DNA of 64,000 nt, taken from NCBI RefSeq assembly GCF_000214415.1, contig NC_015562.1, positions 62,001 through 126,000 of the forward strand. The letters run 5' to 3'. A program made the translations under genes and the position numbers. Each line of letters starts with the position of its first letter. The first letter of the stretch is position 1. The notes beneath the pieces were generated by a model. That model saw only the letters and a list, made by a program, of their open reading frames with translations, was not told the origin of the DNA and did no database searches. This document shows, piece by piece, positions 57,135-64,000 of the stretch. Source of the stretch: Methanotorris igneus Kol 5. GTDB lineage: Archaea; AGJL01; Methanococci; Methanococcales; Methanococcaceae.

Positions 57135-58289
57135 ATTAAGTTCAAATATTACGCAACACTTCCACCAGGGCTTGAAAAAATCTCATCAGATGAAATCGAG
57201 GAGCTTGGTGGAAGAATTTTCAGGATAAAAGAGGGTAAGGGAAGAATATTTTTTGAAGGGGATTTTGAATTAATTCCTAAAGTTAATTATCTATCAAGAA
57301 CAATAGAAAGGACTATAATTTTATTAAAACTTGAAGAGTTTGAGAATATAACTCTTGACGATATATATAAAAGTGTCTATGAGATTGATTGGACTGAATG
57401 GATAAGGGAAGAGCAGGCATTTGCAATAAGACCATTAAGGGCGGGAGAGCATGATTTTACATCCATAGATGTTGGTAGGGTTGCAGGACAGGCGGTTATA
57501 GATGCATACAAGAATGCAAAAGGTGTTAGGCTTAAGGTGAATTTAGACAATCCAGACGTCATTATTAGGGTTGATGTAATTTTTAATGAGCTAATTATTG
57601 GGATTGACACTACTGGAGATGAAGGGTTACATAGGAGAGGATATAGAGCATATAACCACCCAGCACATTTAAATGCATCGATTGCATCTGCATTGGTAAA
57701 ACTCTCCAATTGGAAAGATGATGAGATTTTATTAGACCCTATGTGTGGGAGTGGAACAATTTTGGTAGAGGCGGCAATGATCAAAAGGAACATCCCCCCA
57801 GGGAAATTTAGGGACGATTTTGCATTTATAAAAATATTTGGTAGGGAAGCGTTAGATGAGATAAAAAGTCAAATTGTTGAAAATAAAAAAATGCTAAAAC
57901 TTTATGGTGTTGAGAAATTTAAAAAGCACATAAGTGGGGCTGTAAAAAATGCAGAGAATGTTGGCGTTGTAGATACAATAAAATTTATCGAAGGAGATGC
58001 AACAGAACTGGAAAAAATTGATTATTTGAAGGATGGAGTAGATGTTGTTATCACAAATCCCCCTTATGGTATAAGAATTGGTGGTAAAAAGATGGTTAGA
58101 AATTTATACAACAACTTCTTAAATTCATTGAAAAAGATAACTCATGATGATTCAAGAATAATAATCATTACTGCAGAGGACAAAATTTTAAGAAATGCAG
58201 CGATAAACAACAACTACAAAATAAAAGAGGAATTTAGAGTTATGTATGGAGGGTTAGATACGGTTGTATTTGTCCTTAAGAATGAATAA
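57135..58289 (+). CDS. THUMP-domain tRNA (guanine-N2) methyltransferase Trm14/TrmN-like, AUU start
   Basis: A 384-residue protein: IKFKYYATLPPGLEKISSDEIEELGG starts a ferredoxin-like/THUMP RNA-binding half (to about residue 165), then a Rossmann methyltransferase with DPMCGSGTILVEAA near 201-214 and catalytic NPPYGIR near 308-314. Trm14 makes m2G6 in tRNA. The first in-frame ATG (57537) would remove the whole THUMP half. GGAGGTGT-TAGT-ATT at 57135 is the only start that fits. The downstream DUF63 gene begins 11 bases after its stop. Confidence 0.88.
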   Translation: MKFKYYATLPPGLEKISSDEIEELGGRIFRIKEGKGRIFFEGDFELIPKVNYLSRTIERTIILLKLEEFENITLDDIYKSVYEIDWTEWIREEQAFAIRPLRAGEHDFTSIDVGRVAGQAVIDAYKNAKGVRLKVNLDNPDVIIRVDVIFNELIIGIDTTGDEGLHRRGYRAYNHPAHLNASIASALVKLSNWKDDEILLDPMCGSGTILVEAAMIKRNIPPGKFRDDFAFIKIFGREALDEIKSQIVENKKMLKLYGVEKFKKHISGAVKNAENVGVVDTIKFIEGDATELEKIDYLKDGVDVVITNPPYGIRIGGKKMVRNLYNNFLNSLKKITHDDSRIIIITAEDKILRNAAINNNYKIKEEFRVMYGGLDTVVFVLKNE

Positions 58290-58300
58290 TGGAGGATAAT

Positions 58301-59110
58301 ATGCTATCTGCTATAAAAGAATTTATCTACGAATACTACATCAAACCAATGATAGAAGGAAGTGGATACAACCTCGTTCAGGAAATTACCTATGGTATTT
58401 TTCTCACATTTATGGTTTACATTTTCTATAAAGCATGTGTGAAATTAAGAGTTGCAATTGATGAAAAATTTGCCCAAACTACTGTTTTTTATGTTGTTCT
58501 AATTTCCCTAATGAGGGCATTGGTGGATGCAGGAGTTATAGAGAGAAGTTTTTTTACAATAACTCCGGGAATTGTCATTTTAATTGGAAGTTATTATATG
58601 GCTTCAATTTTGATATCAGGAGTCTTGTTGAGGGAGAGGTATTATAAGTTGGCAATTCCTTTTGCTTTGTTGCCTATAATTTACTTTTTGCCAGATTTTT
58701 TAAATAGAATTGTGCATTGGGAAGCATTATTGTATGTTTCTTTGATATTATTCCCAACATATATCCTTACAGTATTTATAATCAAAAAAACAAAAATTGA
58801 AAATAAGATTATCTCCTCAAAAATAGATAAATATGCTATATTTTCTCAATTAGTGGATGCTTCAGCAACGGCAGTAGGGATAGGAATTTATGGATATTGG
58901 GAACAGCACCCCATCCCAAGGTTTTTCATGGATATGTTTGGGGCATATGTGATGATACCTTTAAAATTGGCTGTTGTGTTAATTGCTTTATATTTAATAA
59001 ATGAAGAAGTGGATAACAAAGACCTGAAAAATATCCTAAAAATAACCATAATGTGCTTAGGATTAGCCCCTGGATTAAGGAATCTGCTAAGAACTATAAT
59101 GGGCGTGTAA
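58301..59110 (+). CDS. DUF63 integral membrane protein
   Basis: A 269-residue archaeal membrane protein with about eight hydrophobic helices. IKEFIYEYYIKPMIEGSGYNLVQEITYGIFLTFMVYIFYKACVKLRVAIDE is typical of DUF63, and QLVDASATAVGIGIYGYWEQHPIPRFFMD near 185-215 is its most conserved part. Function unknown. I start at the ATG at 58301 because GGAGGATAAT precedes it; an ATG at 58289 overlaps that ribosome site. Probably cotranscribed with the methyltransferase. Confidence 0.83.
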   Translation: MLSAIKEFIYEYYIKPMIEGSGYNLVQEITYGIFLTFMVYIFYKACVKLRVAIDEKFAQTTVFYVVLISLMRALVDAGVIERSFFTITPGIVILIGSYYMASILISGVLLRERYYKLAIPFALLPIIYFLPDFLNRIVHWEALLYVSLILFPTYILTVFIIKKTKIENKIISSKIDKYAIFSQLVDASATAVGIGIYGYWEQHPIPRFFMDMFGAYVMIPLKLAVVLIALYLINEEVDNKDLKNILKITIMCLGLAPGLRNLLRTIMGV

Positions 59111-59131
59111 AAAATTTGAAGTCGGGAAATT

Positions 59132-59938
59132 ATGTTATTTTTAATTTTTATTTTGCTTGGTGTTGTTGTCGGAATATTATCTGGATTACTTGGAGTTGGT
59201 GGGGGATTTATAGTAGTTCCTGCCTTAATTTATGCATTTGATTATCTAAATATTTCAGAGGAATTTGCTGTGAAGATGGCGTTTGGCACGAGTTTGTTTG
59301 TTGTATTCATCACTTCCCTTGTTGGAGCATATAAGCACAGCAAACTCAAAAATGTCGATTGGAAATCAGCAGTAATAATGGGCATAATGGGGATGATTGG
59401 TTCCTACATTAGCGGAACTATTGTTGTTAACTATTTGAGTGGGGAATTATTGAGAACTATATTTGGAATCGTCCTAATTGCAATCTCAATAAATATGATA
59501 AACTATCCAAAAATTAAAGAGGTTGGGGATTTTGTAAGGCCCAATTTAATTTATCTCCTTATCAGCGGATTTTTAATTGGAATTTTTACAGGAATGGTTG
59601 GTTTAGGGGGAGGAGTTATGGCAATTCCAGTTATGGTTTTGTTTTTAAAGTTTCCAATAAAAAAAGCCATTGGAACATCCCTTGGAATGATAATCTTGAC
59701 ATCATTTGGGGGGCTAATACCCTATTTAAGTGCAGATCCTAACATTAATCTTTCCCAAAGTTTATATTGTGTGGGTTATGTATCTCTTCTTGTTGGGTTG
59801 TGTATTGCGATACCAAGTGCAACATTTTCTTCTTATGGTGTTAAACTATCAACGAAGTTAGATGTAAGAGTATTGAGGAGAATATTTGGGGTTATTTTAT
59901 TTTTGGTAGGGCTTGATTTGATTCTTAACATTAACTAA
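59132..59938 (+). CDS. TauE/SafE-family membrane transporter
   Basis: A 268-residue protein with about eight helices and two related halves, each with the family glycine motif: VVGILSGLLGVGGGFIVVPALIYA near residues 11-34 and IGIFTGMVGLGGGVMAIPVMVLFLKFPIKKAIGTS near 149-183. Members export sulfite, sulfoacetate or similar sulfur-containing anions. Substrate unknown here. It starts 21 bases after the DUF63 gene, same strand, so a three-gene unit with the methyltransferase is likely. Confidence 0.87.
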   Translation: MLFLIFILLGVVVGILSGLLGVGGGFIVVPALIYAFDYLNISEEFAVKMAFGTSLFVVFITSLVGAYKHSKLKNVDWKSAVIMGIMGMIGSYISGTIVVNYLSGELLRTIFGIVLIAISINMINYPKIKEVGDFVRPNLIYLLISGFLIGIFTGMVGLGGGVMAIPVMVLFLKFPIKKAIGTSLGMIILTSFGGLIPYLSADPNINLSQSLYCVGYVSLLVGLCIAIPSATFSSYGVKLSTKLDVRVLRRIFGVILFLVGLDLILNIN

Positions 59939-59964
59939 CGATAAAAATTTATACCACTTTGTAT

Positions 59965-60084
59965 ATAGTCGTCTGCGAAATTGCTTAAGAATTATTATAA
60001 TTGTGCAAAATTTTACTAAATTCTGAATAAAAAATAAACTTAATGATAAAATTGGGATTTTATACGTTCTAAGCAGATGATTAT
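59965..60084. repeat. MITE-like TIR element, copy 11
   Basis: Left ATAGTCGTCTGCG, right AAGCAGATGATTAT: the copy-specific TCTGC is matched by GCAGA. It abuts the next copy with no spacer. Confidence 0.8.
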
Positions 60085-60228
60085 ATAGTTGTTTGCGAAA
60101 TTTATTGGAATTTATTTATATACCTTAAATTTTTAAATGATTGTTATAATTCTTAAAATTTTAAAATAAGTCAAATATCTTCCATAAATTTATTGGAATT
60201 ATGTCCTACATCTAACGTAAACAACTAT
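60085..60228. repeat. MITE-like TIR element, copy 12
   Basis: Left ATAGTTGTTTGCG, right CGTAAACAACTAT. Directly tandem with copy 11. The two copies account for nearly all of the gene-free stretch 59939-60291. Confidence 0.85.
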
Positions 60229-60291
60229 AATTCACGTCTATAAAAAATTATTAAGATTATTGGATAACTTTAATTTAATTTTGGTGATAAT

Positions 60292-61509
60292 ATGATTCAA
60301 AAATGTATTAGATGTGGAAAAGAGTACGATTTCGATGAGATAATTTACACCTGCGAATGTGGTGGTTTGTTAGAGATTGTTTATGATTATGAGGCAATAA
60401 AGGAAAAGGTATCAAAAGAAACATTAAGAAAGAGAGAAATTGGAGTTTGGAGATACTTGGAATATATGCCTGTAAAAGACCCAAAAAAGATCGTCACCCT
60501 TCATGAAGGAGGGACTCCTTTATACAAATGTGACAACCTTGCAAAAGAGTTGGGATTGAAAGAATTATATGTAAAAAATGAAGGAGCAAATCCAACTGGA
60601 AGTTTTAAGGATAGAGGAATGACTGTTGGTGTAACAAGGGCTAATGAACTTGGAGTTAAAGTTGTAGGATGTGCATCAACTGGAAACACATCTGCTTCAT
60701 TGGCAGCATATTCAGCAAGAAGTGGTAAAAAATGTATTGTTCTATTGCCAGAAGGGAAAGTAGCATTGGGAAAACTTGCTCAAGCAATGTTCTATGGAGC
60801 AAAGGTTATTCAAATTAAAGGGAACTTTGATGATGCTTTGGAGATGGTCAGAGAACTTGCAGAGAAGAAACTTCTATATTTGCTCAATTCAGTTAACCCA
60901 TTTAGATTAGAAGGGCAAAAAACTATTGGATTTGAGATTTGCGACCAGTTAAACTGGGAGGTTCCAGATAGGGTAATTTTACCAGTAGGGAATGCAGGAA
61001 ATATCTCCGCTATATGGAAAGGATTTAAGGAGTTTAGAGAAACAGGAATTATTGATGAACTCCCAAAAATGACTGGAATTCAGGCAGAGGGTGCAAAGCC
61101 AATAGTTGACGCAGTTAAAAAGGGAGCAAAAGAAATTATTCCAGAGGAACATCCAGAGACAATAGCAACAGCAATAAGGATTGGAAATCCAGTAAATGCA
61201 CCAAAGGCATTGGATGCAATATACTCATCAGGAGGAACAGCAGAATCTGTCACAGATGAGGAAATAATACACGCTCAAAAATTATTAGCAAGAACAGAGG
61301 GGATTTTTGTTGAGCCAGCGTCTGCCTCATCAATCGCTGGTTTGATAAAATTGTTAGACATGGGTGTTATTGATAGGGATGAGAGAATTGTCTGTATAAC
61401 AACAGGACATGGATTAAAAGACCCAGATGCGGCAATAAGGGCAAGTGAAAAACCAATTGAAATTGAATGTGACATAAAAGTTTTAGAAAAATTGTTGATG
61501 GAATTGTAA
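60292..61509 (+). CDS. thrC: Threonine synthase
   Basis: A 405-residue PLP enzyme making threonine from O-phosphohomoserine. An N-terminal zinc-ribbon-like segment, CIRCGKEYDFDEIIYTCECGG (residues 4-24), precedes the PLP-lysine motif PTGSFKDRGMTVG near 100-112 and the phosphate loop PVGNAGNISAIWKGF near 231-245. Length and layout match archaeal ThrC. GGTGATAAT-ATG sets the start. Single gene between repeats and leuD. Confidence 0.95.
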   Translation: MIQKCIRCGKEYDFDEIIYTCECGGLLEIVYDYEAIKEKVSKETLRKREIGVWRYLEYMPVKDPKKIVTLHEGGTPLYKCDNLAKELGLKELYVKNEGANPTGSFKDRGMTVGVTRANELGVKVVGCASTGNTSASLAAYSARSGKKCIVLLPEGKVALGKLAQAMFYGAKVIQIKGNFDDALEMVRELAEKKLLYLLNSVNPFRLEGQKTIGFEICDQLNWEVPDRVILPVGNAGNISAIWKGFKEFRETGIIDELPKMTGIQAEGAKPIVDAVKKGAKEIIPEEHPETIATAIRIGNPVNAPKALDAIYSSGGTAESVTDEEIIHAQKLLARTEGIFVEPASASSIAGLIKLLDMGVIDRDERIVCITTGHGLKDPDAAIRASEKPIEIECDIKVLEKLLMEL

Positions 61510-61597
61510 TAGATTTCCTTTGTAAAAGTTAAAAGAAGATAGACATCCTTAAAATTCAAAATGGGTTAATTAACAATAACTTAATAAACTTAAATTA

Positions 61598-61622
61598 GGA
61601 GTTTGTCAATTTCTAACGCATC
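61598..61622. repeat. Right-end remnant of the MITE-like family
   Basis: TTTGTCAATTTCTAACGCA matches the inner right side of copy 2 (9040-9070), but the terminal ACACGACTAT is missing. Confidence 0.45.
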
Positions 61623-61654
61623 CAATATTAAAAATAAAAAAAGAGGTGAGATAG

Positions 61655-62161
61655 ATGGTAGAGAAAGTTATAAAAGGTAGGGCATGGGTGTTTGGAGATA
61701 ACATTGATACAGATGCAATATTGCCAGCAAGATATTTAGTATATACAACAGAAGAAGAACTTGCAAAATTCGCTATGACTGGGGCAGATCCTGATTTTCC
61801 AAAAAAAGTTAAAAAAGGAGACATCATTGTTGGAGGTAAAAACTTCGGTTGTGGTTCAAGTAGAGAACACGCTCCAATTGGATTAAAAGGAGCTGGAATA
61901 TCATTAGTTATTGCTGAGAGTTTTGCAAGGATTTTCTATAGAAATGCAATAAACATTGGATTACCTTTATTAGAATGTAAAGACATAACAAAACACGTTA
62001 AAGAAGGAGATATATTAGAGGTGGATTTAGACAAAGGTATAATAAAGAACTTAACTACTGGAGAGGAGTTAAAAGCACAAAAACTCCCAGAATTCATGAT
62101 GGAAATCTTGAACGATGGGGGATTAATGCCACACTTGAAGAAAAAATTAGGATTGGCATAA
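61655..62161 (+). CDS. leuD: 3-Isopropylmalate dehydratase small subunit
   Basis: A 168-residue swivel-domain protein: WVFGDNIDTDAILPARYLVY (residues 11-30), GGKNFGCGSSREHAPIGLKGAG and FARIFYRNAINIGLPLLEC. With a LeuC-type subunit it isomerises 2- to 3-isopropylmalate in leucine synthesis. In M. jannaschii the loop YLVY marks the isopropylmalate enzyme and YLRT the homoaconitase paralogue; here the loop is YLVY (27-30), so I call leuD, not hacB. GAGGTGAGATAG precedes the ATG. Confidence 0.92.
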   Translation: MVEKVIKGRAWVFGDNIDTDAILPARYLVYTTEEELAKFAMTGADPDFPKKVKKGDIIVGGKNFGCGSSREHAPIGLKGAGISLVIAESFARIFYRNAINIGLPLLECKDITKHVKEGDILEVDLDKGIIKNLTTGEELKAQKLPEFMMEILNDGGLMPHLKKKLGLA

Positions 62162-62390
62162 ATAATAATTTTTTAAGATTTATCAATTTTTATTCTTTTT
62201 ATCTTTTTGAGTATAAGTTTTTTTGATTTTTATTTATACATTTAAATGTTTAGATTTTTGATTAATGCTCATCCGCAAACATCATTACTTATAGCAAACA
62301 AGTTTTACCATTGATAATTTTTATATGCTACCTGCAAAACCACAATAACAACACATCATTTATATGAGTAATCTTGAATGAACATGAGTG
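62162..62390. other. AT-rich gap between leuD and the kinase gene
   Basis: T-rich runs just after leuD probably end its transcript. I see no reading frame, repeat copy or clear promoter in the rest. Confidence 0.5.
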
Positions 62391-64000
62391 TTAAGATTTA
62401 AAGCCCAATCTAATCTTATGGATTATGACTTCTGCTTTTTTTACTATTTCATAAGGTATTGGGATGTTGTTTTCCACCCTGTATTTTACCGCTTCTTTTA
62501 GTTTTAGTAGTTCCTCTTTAACCTCTCCTTTTGCATAGTGGATTAAATCTCCAATGTATTTGTATGCTTCCACTCCGTTGTTGATTTTTAGGTTTAATAG
62601 TATTAAGTCCCCGCAGTAATAGGCACTTCTTGAAAAGTCCTTTGTAGTTATGGATTTAGACAACTCCTCTTTAAATGTGATTTGTAAATATTTCGCTAAA
62701 TCTTTTTGTAATTCTAATACAGATTGGTATCTATCCTCTGGTTTTTTATTCAGGCATTTAAGGATTATTTTATTCAGTGTGTCATCTATCTCTGGGTTTA
62801 TTTCCTTTGGCGGTGTTGGTTTCTTTGTTAAAATGTTCATATCAATTTCCCTTAAATTATCTCCTTTAAACGGTAGTTGATTAGTTGTTAATTGATAAAA
62901 GATAACTCCCAACTGCCAAATATCCGTTCTTTCGTCTTCTATTTCCTTACGTATTTGCTCCGGTGCTGCGTAGTAAGGAGTAAAGCCGCCTCTTGTTGTT
63001 GAAGTAGATTGAGATATAACCTTTGAAAGCCCCCAATCGGAGATTTTAGGTATTCCATCTTTTAGAAGGATATTGTGTGGTTTTAGGTCTCTATGAATTA
63101 TGCCCTTAGAGTGTACATACTTTAAACCCTCTGCGATGTTGAATATTAGGAAAGATATTTCTCTTAGGGATAATTTTTTAGTTTTCATATATTCATTTAA
63201 GTCCGCATCGCAGAGTTCCATTTCAATATAAGGGATTGGGAAAACGTTGTAATCATAAACCTTGACAATATTTGGGTGGTCTAAACTACTCCAAATCTTT
63301 AGTTCGTTTATAAACGATTTTCCTGTCTGTGGGTCTAAGGATATAGGTATTTTTATTGCTACGGGTAGGTTGTCTTTTATCCTAACTGCTTTGAAAACTC
63401 TCGCAAAGCCCCCCTGCCCAATAAGTTCAACATCTTTATAGTTCTGTGCGAGTTCATAAGGTAGTGAAGACGCTGGGTAGGGTTTAGGCGTAAATTGCTC
63501 AGGTGTTTTTGGAGTGTATTGGATATTTTCTAAGTTTATCTCTTCAATGTCAATTAGTTCAACAGTTTTTTCAGGTTTTTCTTCTGATAGTAGTATGTCA
63601 TTTAACCGCCTTATGTTTTCGTTGATTAGGTTTTTTAGGTTGTTTAGTTTATTTCTAAATCTAACTATTTTTAGTTTTACAGCGTAGTCCTCAATGTCAT
63701 TTAACTCTTTTAATGCGTTTTTATACACCTCTCTACTTTTAAAGTATTCTTTCTTTTTATAAAGTAGATTTGCCTTTGCTATTGTATTTTTCTCTAAGTT
63801 GTTTATTTTTAGTTCTATAATCCTATCTGCTATTAATCTTTGCAACTCTCTCAGATTATCCTTATAATGTTTTATTTCCTTTTCAATTTTATATGATTCG
63901 TTTAGTAGGTTCTCTAACCTTGTTATGTTATTGTTGTTCTTTTCATACTCCTCTTTTAGGTATTTTATTTTTAAAGAGTCAGTGTTTCTTTCTGTTTTGT
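62391..64000 (-). CDS. Hanks-type serine/threonine protein kinase, 5' end beyond the window
   Basis: The frame is open to the window edge (at least 535 residues). The N-terminal part is helical/coiled coil (residues rich in K, E, N, L), including a TPR-like LYKKKEYFKSREVYKNALKEL. The kinase domain shows LIGQGGFARVFKAV, VAIKIP, catalytic IIHRDLKPHNILL, DWG in place of DFG, and YYAAPEQIRKEIEDERTDIWQLGVIFYQLTT. All catalytic residues are present, so it should be active. About 80 helical residues follow. A TTG at 63845 is only the first possible internal start. Confidence 0.9.
   Translation of the reverse strand, partial: KTERNTDSLKIKYLKEEYEKNNNNITRLENLLNESYKIEKEIKHYKDNLRELQRLIADRIIELKINNLEKNTIAKANLLYKKKEYFKSREVYKNALKELNDIEDYAVKLKIVRFRNKLNNLKNLINENIRRLNDILLSEEKPEKTVELIDIEEINLENIQYTPKTPEQFTPKPYPASSLPYELAQNYKDVELIGQGGFARVFKAVRIKDNLPVAIKIPISLDPQTGKSFINELKIWSSLDHPNIVKVYDYNVFPIPYIEMELCDADLNEYMKTKKLSLREISFLIFNIAEGLKYVHSKGIIHRDLKPHNILLKDGIPKISDWGLSKVISQSTSTTRGGFTPYYAAPEQIRKEIEDERTDIWQLGVIFYQLTTNQLPFKGDNLREIDMNILTKKPTPPKEINPEIDDTLNKIILKCLNKKPEDRYQSVLELQKDLAKYLQITFKEELSKSITTKDFSRSAYYCGDLILLNLKINNGVEAYKYIGDLIHYAKGEVKEELLKLKEAVKYRVENNIPIPYEIVKKAEVIIHKIRLGFKS

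Noticed and set aside
61655-62161. Homoaconitase small subunit hacB
   Set aside because: The substrate loop is YLVY, as in the isopropylmalate enzyme, not the YLRT of homoaconitase.
62391-63845. Kinase as a complete 484-residue gene
   Set aside because: The frame stays open to the window edge without a ribosome site at 63845, so the true start is outside.

Overview
The window comes from an AT-rich (roughly one third G+C) hyperthermophilic hydrogenotrophic methanogen of the Methanocaldococcaceae; Methanotorris or Methanocaldococcus is my best guess. This rests on gene content: mch, a methanogenesis marker 2 protein, cobY, CPSase split into two large-subunit genes, archaeal GluRS, Topo VI-B beside ksgA, FprA, deoxyhypusine synthase and NucS. 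It also rests on the archaeal BRE/TATA promoters and on a Shine-Dalgarno habit in which many genes read GGTGA-N4-start.

Layout. 0-16 kb is mostly housekeeping: pgk, methanogenesis marker 2, a PIN protein, a MIP18-like Fe-S factor, hisS, wtpA, gltX, the two carB halves, an FBPase/IMPase, nucS and a class I aldolase. 16-28 kb holds a GT35 glucan phosphorylase homologue, two lipoprotein solute receptors, deoxyhypusine synthase, an M42 peptidase, ksgA, top6B, a geranylgeranyl reductase, cbiE and crcB. 28-37 kb holds amtB-glnK behind a textbook NrpR operator, dapF, cobY, mch and arsC. 37.5-45 kb is an accessory redox/sulfur block: six tightly packed genes (ferredoxin, TusA, DsrE2, DsrH, DsrE, DsrF), a cupin, hybrid cluster protein, a ferredoxin-like protein, a CGGC protein and a NikR-like regulator that lacks the nickel ligands. 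51.5-55.5 kb is an oxygen-defence block: ferredoxin, an Lrp/Ptr2-like regulator, rubrerythrin-like, hemerythrin and the F420H2 oxidase FprA. 56-64 kb has a hydrogenase-type membrane subunit beside a truncated neighbour, a THUMP methyltransferase, membrane proteins, thrC, leuD and a Hanks-type protein kinase that runs off the edge.

Working together. A 15-bp element like the published Ptr2 site (CGATTTTCG core) lies just upstream of the TATA box of the ferredoxin, rubrerythrin, hemerythrin, fprA and sulfur-relay ferredoxin genes. This suggests one oxygen/redox regulon run by the Lrp protein encoded within it. A separate 17-bp identical promoter sequence is shared by the hcp, CGGC-protein and 38.8-kb genes.

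Other structure. The intergenic DNA is full of nested small repeats. One is a MITE-like family of about 110-165 bp whose ends (ATAGTYGTNTGCG) differ between copies but match within a copy. A second is a roughly 30-bp GGCAAAACC palindrome inserted into many of them. A third is a set of GC-rich hairpin blocks flanked by duplicated gene ends. Several genes were damaged near these repeats (an acr3 arsenite pump, a DUF190 paralogue, a hydrogenase-type subunit). Two GC-rich, stem-rich segments, each behind a strong TATA box, are candidate non-coding RNAs (45.5 and 55.7 kb). Four genes appear to start at AUU or AUA. I found no CRISPR array, tRNA or rRNA gene.
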